64,000 nucleotides of DNA from Bacillus sp. NTK074B (GTDB taxonomy: Bacteria > Bacillota > Bacilli > Bacillales > Bacillaceae_B). The notes beneath the pieces are model-generated. The model was not told where the DNA came from. It saw only the letters and a program-made list of their open reading frames with translations, and searched no databases. The DNA lies in NCBI RefSeq assembly GCF_017303375.1, contig NZ_JAFKOH010000002.1, positions 248,001 to 312,000 of the forward strand, read 5' to 3'. Each line of letters opens with the position of its first letter. Position 1 is the first letter of the stretch. A program made the translations under genes and the position numbers. Below, one piece after another: positions 31,698 to 40,522 of this stretch.

Positions 31698-33730
31698 CCT
31701 ATATTCACCACCCCTAAACTTTGTACTTCTACATTTGCCTCTAATTCGTTATACGAAATGATCGGAACCTGAGGGAAATATCTTTCCGTCAGCTGTCTAA
31801 CGTACATTCTCACTGCTGGTGAACAAAGAATGACGGGAGACTCCTCCATAAGGGACAGCTGCTCGACTTGATTTGCAACAGCTTCCAATATGCCTTGCGA
31901 GTCATTTGGATCCATGGATAAATAATTGCCATGTTCCGTTTGTTGAATGGCATCCGCAATCATTTTCTCCACCTTGCCGCTCATGGTGACCACCTTTAAC
32001 GAAGTATCACCCTGAACATATTGATTGGTAATCTGTCTTGCAAGTGACTGCCTTACATACTCTGCTAATAAGTCTGTATCCGAACTCATCTTTCCATAAT
32101 CTGCAAGAGTTTCAAATATGATGGGCAGATTGCGAATAGATACATTCTCTTTTAATAGTTTGGAAAGGACCTTTTGCACTTCCCCGACTGTCAATGGATT
32201 CGGTGTCACTTCCTCAACAAGGATAGGGTACGATTCCTGCAGATGATCAATAAGTTGCTTCGTTTCCTGTCTTCCGAGCAATTCGTGGGCGTTGTTCTTG
32301 ATTATTTCCGTAATATGAGTCGAGACTACAGATGGAGGATCCACTACTGTATAGCCAAAGATCTCTGCCTGCTCCTTCCTTTCTTCTGAAATCCATTTAG
32401 CCGGAAGTCCGAATGAAGGCTCGATGGTATCGATCCCTTCAATGGAGTCGTCTTCCACCCCTGGACTCATGGCCAAGTAATGATCTAAGAGCAATTCGCC
32501 ACGGGCCATTTCATTCCCTTTAATTTTCAACCGGTATTCATTTGGCTGAAGCTGAATGTTATCCCGGATCCTTACAACAGGGATGACAAGGCCAAGTTCT
32601 ATGGCCAATTGTCGCCTGATCATGACGATCCTGTCGAGGAGGTCCCCTCCTTGGTTTGTATCAGCTAACGGAATCAATCCGTATCCGAACTCAAATTCGA
32701 TTGGATCGACATTGAGAAGATTCACTACGCTTTCAGGACTCTTCATCTCATCCTGCTCCACTTCTTCTTCCATTTCCATCAGGTCTGTTTCATTTTCTTT
32801 AGGTGACCTCGACAGCAGGTAGCCCCCGACCCCTAACAGGGCTGCAACCGGGATTGTTAAGATATCATTTATGGGAGTAGCCACACCCAGCATGAAAATG
32901 GTGAACGCAGATACATAGAGCATGACGGGATACGCAAGCAGCTGGTTCATAATATCCTGACCAAGATTCCCGTCGGAGGCGGCCCTCGTCACCACAATTC
33001 CTGTGGCTGTCGAGATTAACAGTGCCGGAATCTGACTGACGATCCCATCTCCCACGGTCAGGAGTGAATAACGGGTTGCTGCCTCTGCAATCGGAAGCCC
33101 CTGCTGGGTCATACCGATGATGATCCCAAATATTAGATTGATCATGACAATGACGATCCCGGCAATGGCATCACCTTTAACAAATTTTGAAGCACCGTCC
33201 ATTGCACCATAGAAGTCGGCTTCTTTCCCAACTTTCTCACGTCGGTTCCTTGCATCATGCTCAGAGATCATTCCCGCATTTAAGTCGGCATCAATGCTCA
33301 TCTGTTTACCCGGCATGGCGTCGAGTGTAAATCGTGCTGCAACCTCCGATACACGTTCAGATCCTTTCGTAATGACGATGAATTGAATAACAATCAATAT
33401 GATGAATACAACAAGTCCGACTAGTATATTTCCACCAACCACGAATGTTCCAAAGGTTTCCACAACGTCCCCTGCTTCACCCTTACTAAGGATTGATCTC
33501 GTTGTGGAAACATTTAGACCCAATCTGAAAAGCGTCAATAGTAATAATAGGGATGGAAAAATAGAGAACTGTAACGGTTCATTCATATTCATAGAGATTA
33601 GGAGGACAAGTAAGGCAAGTGAAATATTAATAATAATCAATAAGCTTAATAACCAGGATGGGAATGGAATGATAAGCATGGCAACGATTAATATGACACT
33701 GGCTAATACGGATAAATCTCTTGCTGACAT
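31694..33730 (-). CDS. flhA: Flagellar type III export protein FlhA
   Basis: Large membrane subunit of the export gate; its cytoplasmic domain docks substrates and chaperones. It has 678 residues with about eight membrane segments in the first 310. The FHIPEP-family cytoplasmic loop shows FTLDAMPGKQMSIDADLNAG and GKEADFYGAMDGASKFVKGD. The C-terminal cytoplasmic domain follows from about 330. Between flhB and flhF. Confidence 0.97.
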   Translation of the reverse strand: MSARDLSVLASVILIVAMLIIPFPSWLLSLLIIINISLALLVLLISMNMNEPLQFSIFPSLLLLLTLFRLGLNVSTTRSILSKGEAGDVVETFGTFVVGGNILVGLVVFIILIVIQFIVITKGSERVSEVAARFTLDAMPGKQMSIDADLNAGMISEHDARNRREKVGKEADFYGAMDGASKFVKGDAIAGIVIVMINLIFGIIIGMTQQGLPIAEAATRYSLLTVGDGIVSQIPALLISTATGIVVTRAASDGNLGQDIMNQLLAYPVMLYVSAFTIFMLGVATPINDILTIPVAALLGVGGYLLSRSPKENETDLMEMEEEVEQDEMKSPESVVNLLNVDPIEFEFGYGLIPLADTNQGGDLLDRIVMIRRQLAIELGLVIPVVRIRDNIQLQPNEYRLKIKGNEMARGELLLDHYLAMSPGVEDDSIEGIDTIEPSFGLPAKWISEERKEQAEIFGYTVVDPPSVVSTHITEIIKNNAHELLGRQETKQLIDHLQESYPILVEEVTPNPLTVGEVQKVLSKLLKENVSIRNLPIIFETLADYGKMSSDTDLLAEYVRQSLARQITNQYVQGDTSLKVVTMSGKVEKMIADAIQQTEHGNYLSMDPNDSQGILEAVANQVEQLSLMEESPVILCSPAVRMYVRQLTERYFPQVPIISYNELEANVEVQSLGVVNIG

Positions 33731-33748
33731 TGTTTCTCTCCTAACTGC

Positions 33749-34831
33749 TTACATCTGATTTTTTATTCGGTAAACATAAGCTAAAATTTCTGCTACTGCC
33801 TTGAAAAATTCTTCGGGAACGGCATCCCCTATTTCGGCTGAATCATAGAGCGAACGAGCTAATGGCCTGTTCTCTACCATCACGACATCATTTTCACCTG
33901 CGATGTATTTTATTTTTTGGGCAAGGTAGTCGACGCCTTTTGCCACGACAAATGGGGCATCCATTTTATTCTCATCATATTTAAGGGCAATGGCAAAATG
34001 AGTGGGATTGGTGATGACCACATCCGCTTCAGGAACTTCCTGCATCATTCGACTCATGGCCATCTCCCGTTGTCTTTGTTTAATTTTTGACTTTATGAGA
34101 GGATCGCCTTCGATGTTTTTGTGTTCATCCTTCAAATCCTGTTTCGACATCCGAATGTTCTTCTCAAAGTCATACTTCTGATACAGAAAATCAAAAAGTG
34201 ATAAAAATAATAGAGCCAAAGAAGCTGCAATGCCCATTTGGACCGTTAAACTTGCCATCGTCGTCAAGGAAACACCAACGGATTTAAAGGATAGACTCAG
34301 TACCCGGTCGATGTTCATCCAAAGGATGACAAACGTAATCGCTCCTACAAATGAAATTTTTAAAATTGATTTCATTAATTCTACAATGGCCCGCAATGAA
34401 AAGATTCGTTTAAATCCTTTTATGGGATCGATCTTCTCCAATTTAGGCTGTATAGGTTCTGTCGTGAACATAACGCCCACTTGTATATAATTAGCGACCA
34501 AACCGGCAAGGAGCGCAACGAGCATGATTGGTCCAAGAAGTAAGGCAATCTCCTTCATCAAGTCCATTGTGATGACGTGAACGGTATTTTCCGTAAGCTC
34601 CATGAGCATGTATTCCTGAAATGTCTGATGAAACAGGTCAAACACGATATCCCCAATATAGGAAGCACTAAAAGTCAGAAATAAAAATACGGCAAGGAGG
34701 ATGATGGCCGTATTGACATCCTGGCTTTTCGCTGTTTGCCCTTTTTTCCTGGCGTCTTCCCTTTTTTTCGGAGTCGCTTTCTCTGTCTTTTCCCCACTGA
34801 AATACTGTAGGTCTAATGATAGCCACTGCAA
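33749..34831 (-). CDS. flhB: Flagellar export switch protein FlhB
   Basis: Controls the change from rod/hook to filament export by self-cleavage. It has 360 residues and four membrane helices. The autocleavage NPTH lies near residues 275-278 (VITNPTHFAIALKYD). The TTG at 34831 is chosen because GGAGG lies eight bases upstream; a TTG 15 bases earlier overlaps that Shine-Dalgarno. It follows fliR with a one-base gap. The small gene ylqH elsewhere in the window encodes a partial FlhB-like domain. Confidence 0.95.
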   Translation of the reverse strand: MQWLSLDLQYFSGEKTEKATPKKREDARKKGQTAKSQDVNTAIILLAVFLFLTFSASYIGDIVFDLFHQTFQEYMLMELTENTVHVITMDLMKEIALLLGPIMLVALLAGLVANYIQVGVMFTTEPIQPKLEKIDPIKGFKRIFSLRAIVELMKSILKISFVGAITFVILWMNIDRVLSLSFKSVGVSLTTMASLTVQMGIAASLALLFLSLFDFLYQKYDFEKNIRMSKQDLKDEHKNIEGDPLIKSKIKQRQREMAMSRMMQEVPEADVVITNPTHFAIALKYDENKMDAPFVVAKGVDYLAQKIKYIAGENDVVMVENRPLARSLYDSAEIGDAVPEEFFKAVAEILAYVYRIKNQM

Positions 34832-34832
34832 T

Positions 34833-35609
34833 TTACGTGCCTCCAATAATTTTCATTAAATCTCTCATGGTTACAAACACCATTTCAAACAACTGCTGCA
34901 CGACGGCAAACGTGACCCCCATGACAATGAACAATACGATAAACGCTACGGCAATTTTAATGGGAAAACCCACGACGAATACATTTAACTGGGGGACGGT
35001 TCGTGCTACGATCCCCAGTGCCACGTCTACCAGGAATAATGTAGCGACTACTGGAATGGACATTTGGAAGGCTATGATAAACATGGAATTAAAGGCAGAA
35101 ATGACGTAATCAGCTAAGTTCTCATTACCAAACGGAATCCACGGCCGATCGATGGGAATTAATTGATAGCTGTAGAAAATCCCATCAAGTAATAGATGAT
35201 GACCATTAAGGGCAAGCAATAACAACAGGGCGAAAGTGTACAAATATTGTCCTGTCAAAGGGCTTTGGGCACCTGTTTGAGGATCGATCACGTTTGCAAT
35301 GGCAAATCCCATTTGAAAATCAATGAATCCCCCTGCAATCTGAATGGCAGACACAATCATATATGCAACAAAACCGATCAACAGTCCGACCATGGCTTCT
35401 TTCATGATCAATAAGAAGTATTGCCCATTGATCTCAAAAGCCTTTGAATCAATCGTGTAATACATCACCCAGGAGAGCACAACTGAAAAGGCAATCCGGT
35501 GCTGTGCAGGTATATTCCGGTATGAAAACAACGGCAGCGTGACAAAAAATGCCGAAACCCTGACAAACACCAGCAGATATACCGATAAAACGGGTACGAG
35601 TTCTGCCAT
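34833..35609 (-). CDS. fliR: Flagellar export protein FliR
   Basis: Membrane component of the FliPQR export core. It has 258 residues and about six hydrophobic segments, beginning MAELVPVLSVYLLVFVRVSA, with the family segment GGFIDFQMGFAIANVIDPQ. It lies four bases after fliQ, inside the fliO-P-Q-R-flhB-flhA run. Confidence 0.96.
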   Translation of the reverse strand: MAELVPVLSVYLLVFVRVSAFFVTLPLFSYRNIPAQHRIAFSVVLSWVMYYTIDSKAFEINGQYFLLIMKEAMVGLLIGFVAYMIVSAIQIAGGFIDFQMGFAIANVIDPQTGAQSPLTGQYLYTFALLLLLALNGHHLLLDGIFYSYQLIPIDRPWIPFGNENLADYVISAFNSMFIIAFQMSIPVVATLFLVDVALGIVARTVPQLNVFVVGFPIKIAVAFIVLFIVMGVTFAVVQQLFEMVFVTMRDLMKIIGGT

Positions 35610-35613
35610 TCTC

Positions 35614-35883
35614 TTACCCTACGAACCTTGTTAAATCCGAAAAAATCTGAGATGTATATGTCACAAGCTTAGTCAACATCCACGGTCCAAAGAAAACAAT
35701 ACCGATCATGACGGCCACTATTTTCGGGATGAATGCTAGTGTTTGTTCTTGTATCTGTGTCGTAGCCTGGAAGATACTGACGATCAACCCGACAACAAGG
35801 GCCAGCAGCAGCAATGGTCCTGACACAATGAGGGTTACGTAAATCCCCCTCTCTGCTATGGCAATTACGGATTCAGCATTCAT
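35614..35883 (-). CDS. fliQ: Flagellar export protein FliQ
   Basis: Small membrane subunit of the FliPQR gate. It has 89 residues with two membrane helices and the family block LVVGLIVSIFQATTQIQEQT in the loop. It lies between fliP and fliR with short gaps. Confidence 0.97.
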   Translation of the reverse strand: MNAESVIAIAERGIYVTLIVSGPLLLLALVVGLIVSIFQATTQIQEQTLAFIPKIVAVMIGIVFFGPWMLTKLVTYTSQIFSDLTRFVG

Positions 35884-35897
35884 TGAAACTCACCTAC

Positions 35898-36563
35898 TTA
35901 AAAGCTTTGTAAAAGAGATTTTATTACTAAATACCAACCGTCCACTAAAACAAACAGTAATATTTTGAACGGCAGGGAAATCATGACTGGCGGTAGCATC
36001 ATCATCCCCATGGACATCAGGACACTTGCTACGACCATGTCGATGACCAGAAACGGAATGAAAATCATGAAACCAATTTGAAACGCCGTCTTGATTTCAC
36101 TTAATGCAAAAGCGGGCACTAAGGATGTAAGGGGAATATCTTTCACAGACTCAGGGCGTTCAGCCCCGGAATATTCCAGAAATAACTCCAGATCCTTTTG
36201 TCTGGTCTGCTTACTCATAAACTCTTTAAATGGTATTGAAGCCTTGTCGTAAGCTTCTTCCAGATTAATTTCCTCATTAAACAGAGGAGTCAAGGCTTCA
36301 GCATTCACCTCTTGAAAAGTAGGAGCCATAATAAAGAATGTAAGAAATAAAGAAAGTCCGATTAACACTTGATTTGGCGGCATCTGCTGTGTGGCAAGAG
36401 ATGTCCGTACGAATGACAATACAATCATGATCCGGGTAAAAGAGGTCATTAATATCAGAATACTTGGTGCGAGCGATAAGACGGTGAATAGCAATAATAG
36501 CTTTACACTTGTGGAAACATTATCTGCCGAACTGCTGTTAAAAAACTCCATGAATTCATTCAT
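35898..36563 (-). CDS. fliP: Flagellar export protein FliP
   Basis: Pore-forming subunit of the export gate. It has 221 residues, with SFTRIMIVLSFVRTSLATQQ and the C-terminal signature FLVIDMVVASVLMSMGMMM. It starts within the last codons of fliO (eight-base overlap). Unlike many homologues, no long cleaved signal peptide is visible; the N-terminus is MNEFMEFFNSSSADNVS. Confidence 0.96.
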   Translation of the reverse strand: MNEFMEFFNSSSADNVSTSVKLLLLFTVLSLAPSILILMTSFTRIMIVLSFVRTSLATQQMPPNQVLIGLSLFLTFFIMAPTFQEVNAEALTPLFNEEINLEEAYDKASIPFKEFMSKQTRQKDLELFLEYSGAERPESVKDIPLTSLVPAFALSEIKTAFQIGFMIFIPFLVIDMVVASVLMSMGMMMLPPVMISLPFKILLFVLVDGWYLVIKSLLQSF

Positions 36564-37194
36564 CTGAATGATTCCCCTTATTCTTTAACTCTTCAAGCAT
36601 CTTTTTTCTTCCCTTGTTCATTTCCTCCAGCTGAGATTTCAACTGTGATTGAAATGAGCTGTCAGGAGATTTAGGAGCAGTCCCCTTGAACTTCGTCATC
36701 AAGCTCGATACCGTTGTTTTAGCATTAGGAAATTGGGGTTCTTTATAGTAAGAAAGAATCTCTTCTTTTTCCCCCTCATCCTTTACCTCTTTCAAAAGCT
36801 GTATGTCTTCACCTACACCGAGTACCAGTACCTGTTTGCCTACCTTCACAATCTGGACGGAGCGATTCCCTCCAAGAGGGGCTCCGCCTAAATGATTAAT
36901 TAACTTTGTCTGTTGAAACGATCTTCCCTTTTGATTGATGAACTTCAATAATAAATAAATGAGTGCCACCACAAAGACTAGGGCAATGATCATCTTTAGG
37001 TAATCTACAAACGTAACGGAAGTAGCAATTCCTGCTTCTGAACCATCCCCTCCATTCGTTTTTTGCCCACTGCATGAATCCGGTTGCTCAATGCAGTCTT
37101 TCACATTACTCACTTCTGCATGTGCTGATTGTTGTACGGATCCAACTGTTAGGAAGAAAAGCAGAATACTTACTAGAATTTGAAACTTTTTCAA
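36556..37194 (-). CDS. fliO: Flagellar biosynthesis protein FliO/FliZ
   Basis: Membrane protein that helps assemble the FliP ring. It has 212 residues: a signal-like N-terminus (VSILLFFLTVGSVQQSAHA), an external loop with two cysteines, one membrane helix (MIIALVFVVALIYLLLKF) and a cytoplasmic FliO domain followed by a basic tail. The TTG at 37194 is preferred, since AAGAAGGTG lies six bases upstream; an ATG nine bases earlier is too close to it. B. subtilis calls this fliZ. Confidence 0.9.
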   Translation of the reverse strand: MKKFQILVSILLFFLTVGSVQQSAHAEVSNVKDCIEQPDSCSGQKTNGGDGSEAGIATSVTFVDYLKMIIALVFVVALIYLLLKFINQKGRSFQQTKLINHLGGAPLGGNRSVQIVKVGKQVLVLGVGEDIQLLKEVKDEGEKEEILSYYKEPQFPNAKTTVSSLMTKFKGTAPKSPDSSFQSQLKSQLEEMNKGRKKMLEELKNKGNHSDE

Positions 37195-37216
37195 TACATG
37201 CACCTTCTTACTGATG

Positions 37217-37579
37217 TTAGCTTAACGCTTTTTGAATCGCTTCAATGACGCGATCCGCCTGGAAAGGCTTTACGATAAAGTCCTTCGCACCCGCCTGGAT
37301 GGCATCAATGACCATGGCCTGTTGTCCCATGGCAGAACACATGATGATTTTGGCACCGGCATCAATCGCTTTGATTTCTTTCAGAGCTGCGATTCCATCT
37401 TTTTCAGGCATTGTAATATCCATCGTAACAAGGTCCGGTTTTAATTCTTTATATTTATCGACAGCCTGACTTCCATCAGCTGCTTCTCCTACTACCTCAA
37501 ACCCATTTTTTGATAAGATATCCTTGATCATCATTCTCATAAAGGCTGCATCATCCACGATAAGAATTTTATTTGCCAT
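37217..37579 (-). CDS. cheY: Chemotaxis response regulator CheY
   Basis: Single-domain receiver that, when phosphorylated, binds the motor switch (FliM/FliY) and promotes counter-clockwise rotation in Bacillus. It has 120 residues. Asp9-Asp10, the phosphoacceptor Asp54 (VTMDITMPEKDG), and the conserved Ser/Lys in CSAMGQQ and FIVKPFQ are visible. The second ATG (37579) is chosen because GGAGGATG overlaps the first. Between fliY and fliO. Confidence 0.97.
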   Translation of the reverse strand: MANKILIVDDAAFMRMMIKDILSKNGFEVVGEAADGSQAVDKYKELKPDLVTMDITMPEKDGIAALKEIKAIDAGAKIIMCSAMGQQAMVIDAIQAGAKDFIVKPFQADRVIEAIQKALS

Positions 37580-37618
37580 TATCTTCATCCTCCATCATCT
37601 AATTAAGAATCATTTCTA

Positions 37619-38791
37619 TTACTTTAATTTTTTTATTCGATCACTTTGACTAACAATGTCTGTAATCCGGACACCAAAGTTTTCATCAATGACAACGACT
37701 TCTCCCTTGGCCATCAGCTGGCTGTTCACCAGTATATCCACCGGTTCGCCCGCTAACTTGTCAAGCTCGATGATCGATCCTGATGATAATTCCAGGATAT
37801 CCCTCACAGAACGGTTTGTTCTTCCAAGCTCTACTGTTACCTGAAGGGGGATATCCAATAACATATTTAAATTTTTAGTTTCCTGCTGCCCTAAGACTGC
37901 CGGCTCAAAGTTACTAAATGTAGCTGGTTGCACATTTACCGGCTCAGTGTACGATCCTTGGCCACCCAAATGCTGAGGACTCGACTGTATTCTCTCTGGA
38001 ATTTCGTGGGCATGATGGTTTAAAGGTTCAGGTTCAGGTTCAGGTTCAGGTTCAGGTTCAGGTGGGTCCACTGGTGAATCCGCAACTGCCACTTCTTCAG
38101 CACCGCCGTTCATCAATTCATCAACAAGGCTTCTTGCAAAACTTAACGGCAGAAGCTGCATGATGTTAGAATCGATCAAATCTCCAATCTTTAAAGAAAA
38201 GGATACCTTTACAAGAAGATCCTGATCCGGAAGATTCTCCTCACCTTCGCCTTGTGGAATATACATAAGATCAATAGACGGCGGTGAAATATCCACCTTC
38301 TTGCTGAACACCGTGGACATGGATGTAGCAGCAGAACCCATCATTTGATTCATGGCCTCCTGGACTGCACTGAGCTGAATTTCACCAAGATCGCCTGAAG
38401 GGTTTCTTCCGTCACCACCGAGCATTAAATCAGCGATGATAGACGCATCCGATTGTTCGATCACCAACAAATTCACACCTGAGAACCCTTCCGTATATTG
38501 AACCTGGATGGCTACATACGGGTGAGGAAACTCCTCTTCTAAGTAGTTCTTATTGATTATGCTTACCATAGGGGTCGTTATTTCCACCTTTTGGTTTAAT
38601 AACGTGGATAGAGCCGTTGCAGAACTCCCAAATGAAATGTTCCCAATCTCACCCAAAGCATCTTCTTCCATCGAGCTGATGTAATCACTCATATTAATCT
38701 CTTTATTATCTTCTGTGTGCACTTCAGGCTCAGCTGAACCCCGAAGCAATGCATCTATTTCATCTTGCGATAACATGTCATCACTCATCAT
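37619..38791 (-). CDS. fliY: Motor switch phosphatase FliY
   Basis: C-ring protein combining a CheY-P phosphatase with a FliN-like domain. It has 390 residues. The N-terminal CheY-P-binding motif MLSQDEIDALL is followed by two phosphatase motifs (DALGEIGNISFGSSATAL near residue 45 and SAVQEAMNQMMGSAATSM near 138). The C-terminal SpoA domain ends the protein. The linker contains a Pro-Glu run encoded by an exact hexanucleotide repeat. The start overlaps the fliM stop. Confidence 0.96.
   Translation of the reverse strand: MMSDDMLSQDEIDALLRGSAEPEVHTEDNKEINMSDYISSMEEDALGEIGNISFGSSATALSTLLNQKVEITTPMVSIINKNYLEEEFPHPYVAIQVQYTEGFSGVNLLVIEQSDASIIADLMLGGDGRNPSGDLGEIQLSAVQEAMNQMMGSAATSMSTVFSKKVDISPPSIDLMYIPQGEGEENLPDQDLLVKVSFSLKIGDLIDSNIMQLLPLSFARSLVDELMNGGAEEVAVADSPVDPPEPEPEPEPEPEPLNHHAHEIPERIQSSPQHLGGQGSYTEPVNVQPATFSNFEPAVLGQQETKNLNMLLDIPLQVTVELGRTNRSVRDILELSSGSIIELDKLAGEPVDILVNSQLMAKGEVVVIDENFGVRITDIVSQSDRIKKLK
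38025..38060. repeat. Hexanucleotide tandem repeat in fliY
   Basis: Six exact copies of GGTTCA on the plus strand (TGAACC on the coding strand), encoding alternating Pro-Glu in the FliY linker. Because the unit is six bases, copy-number change would alter linker length by two residues without a frameshift. Confidence 0.95.
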
Positions 38792-39779
38792 CGTCGTCTC
38801 CCCCCTTCAACGGATGTAAAATTTGGACCGCCATTTTTTTGTTTGATTTACCTGGCTGAGCCGTAAACTTAGGAATCTCCCCTACTCTGATGGTTAATGG
38901 ATCATCAATTCGTGTATTCATTTCTATAACATCACCTATTGAAAGCATTAAAAATTCTTCAATGGTAATATCCGACTGTCCTAATTCAGCTATAATCGGT
39001 ACTTGCGCCTTTTTAATTCTTCTTTCAAGTTGAGCGGTCTCTTCGGGGTTGCTTTCTTTCCGTTTGGATTCCATCCAATAACTGCCGGACAGCTTCGGAA
39101 GAATCGGTTCTAATACAACGTGGGGAATACAAATATTAATCATTCCACTGGTTTCTCCGATTGTTGTGTTCAACGAAATCACCACTACGGTCTCATTGGG
39201 AGAGACCATTTGGAGAAACTGAGGGTTCACTTCAAACTCAGCAAACAACGGATCAACGTCCACTACCGTACTCCAAGCTTCCCTAAGATTCTCAAACGCC
39301 TTTTCAAATAATTGACTCATGATCCTTGTTTCGATTTCTGTCAAGCTATCCACCTTATTGACGCTTATACCCCTGCCTCCCATGACACGATCCATCATGG
39401 AATAAGCAATATTCGGATTGATTTCCATGAGGATCCTTCCGTCAAGGGGAGGCAATTCATACACATTCAATATAGTCATTTTCGGAACGGAACGTATGAA
39501 TTCTTCATAAGGAATCTGATCGGCAGAAGCCACGTTTATCTGAACGTACGTTCTTAATTGGGCTGAAAAATATGTCGTTAAAATTCTTGCAAAGTTCTCA
39601 TGAATCCTGGTCAAACTTCTGATTTGATCTTTAGAGAACCGCAGAGCCCTTTTAAAATCATATACCTTTACTTTTTTCTCTTCTTCTTCTTTTTTGAAAT
39701 CATCCGCACTCATCTCCCCTGTATTCAGGGCAGATAACAATGCGTCGATTTCGCTTTGAGACAATATTTCACTTGCCAT
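38781..39779 (-). CDS. fliM: Flagellar motor switch protein FliM
   Basis: C-ring protein that binds CheY-P and sets the direction of rotation. It has 332 residues. The N-terminal CheY-P-binding LSQSEIDALLSAL is followed by the middle domain with the MMDRVMGGRGISV loop and the C-terminal SpoA domain. It overlaps fliY by 11 bases and follows fliL by about 35 bases. Confidence 0.97.
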   Translation of the reverse strand: MASEILSQSEIDALLSALNTGEMSADDFKKEEEEKKVKVYDFKRALRFSKDQIRSLTRIHENFARILTTYFSAQLRTYVQINVASADQIPYEEFIRSVPKMTILNVYELPPLDGRILMEINPNIAYSMMDRVMGGRGISVNKVDSLTEIETRIMSQLFEKAFENLREAWSTVVDVDPLFAEFEVNPQFLQMVSPNETVVVISLNTTIGETSGMINICIPHVVLEPILPKLSGSYWMESKRKESNPEETAQLERRIKKAQVPIIAELGQSDITIEEFLMLSIGDVIEMNTRIDDPLTIRVGEIPKFTAQPGKSNKKMAVQILHPLKGGDDDDE

Positions 39780-39813
39780 CTCTCCACCTCCAAACCTTCC
39801 ACTCGCTGGTGTC

Positions 39814-40239
39814 TCATTGAATCATCATAGAGGTGATATACACTTTTTCTACTGCGCCTTCCTGCATAAGGGAGTTCACTTTGTCTCTCACCTTGGCTTC
39901 GACCAATTCCTTACCTTTTTTCCCTTGCAGTTCTTCCGCTTTCAATTCTGAAAGCTCTTCTATGATAATATTATTTACCTGAAAGTCTCTCTTTTCTAAT
40001 TCTTTCTTTGCTTTCTTGCTATCCGTTTGGATTTTAAATGAAATCCGGATAAAGTCGTTGCTCATTAAATTCGTTGTCGTTTCAGGTATATCCACCGAGT
40101 TTTCTATCACTTCTTCAATGGAAGGTCCTTTTGCTTTTTCTTCCCCGGAAAACTTGAGAATAACAACCAATGCAACGACACCGACGAGGGTTATGGTCAC
40201 CAATGAAATTATCATGATGGTCAGGGCTTTGCTCTTCAA
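39814..40239 (-). CDS. fliL: Flagellar basal body-associated protein FliL
   Basis: Single-pass membrane protein at the stator ring. It has 141 residues with a membrane helix near 8-30 and a periplasm-facing domain ending VEKVYITSMMIQ. It starts at a TTG preceded by GGAGGGAG, and its start overlaps the swrD stop (TTGA). Between swrD and fliM as in B. subtilis. Confidence 0.94.
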   Translation of the reverse strand: MKSKALTIMIISLVTITLVGVVALVVILKFSGEEKAKGPSIEEVIENSVDIPETTTNLMSNDFIRISFKIQTDSKKAKKELEKRDFQVNNIIIEELSELKAEELQGKKGKELVEAKVRDKVNSLMQEGAVEKVYITSMMIQ

Positions 40240-40451
40240 CTTTTACTCCCTCCCTCCTGTTGTAAATTCAGTAGAGTTACTTTTTGATAGAAAGAAAGTG
40301 ACAGGACATCCACCTCATCCACTGTTTCTTTCACAACATACCGTCTACCGTTCGTTAACAAGATGGTCGTATCAGGAAACGCTTCGATTGTTTCTATGTA
40401 TAGGGCATTTAACGTAAACGATTTACCATTTAGTCTGGTTAAAGTAATCAT
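40236..40451 (-). CDS. swrD: SwrD/FlbD family flagellar protein
   Basis: A 71-residue FlbD-family protein beginning MITLTRLNGKSFTLNALYIE, with the core TTILLTNGRRYVVKETVDE. In B. subtilis SwrD (YlzI) raises motor power for swarming. No Shine-Dalgarno is visible before the ATG; the sequence just upstream is an A-rich stretch and then a 10-bp hairpin. It lies between flgE and fliL and overlaps fliL. Confidence 0.92.
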   Translation of the reverse strand: MITLTRLNGKSFTLNALYIETIEAFPDTTILLTNGRRYVVKETVDEVDVLSLSFYQKVTLLNLQQEGGSKS

Positions 40452-40460
40452 TAGTTTTTT

Positions 40461-40502
40461 GGACTGACTGAGCGTAGCAACTGCTTACCGAGCAGTCAGT
40501 CC
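40461..40502 (-). promoter_or_regulatory. Hairpin upstream of swrD
   Basis: GGACTGACTG and CAGTCAGTCC form a perfect 10-bp stem, with an inner AGCA/TGCT helix in the loop. It ends nine bases before the swrD ATG and is followed by an A-run rather than U, so on this strand it is not a typical terminator. It may control swrD translation or mRNA processing. Confidence 0.5.
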
Positions 40503-40522
40503 CTTCCTCCCTTTGTTACGAA

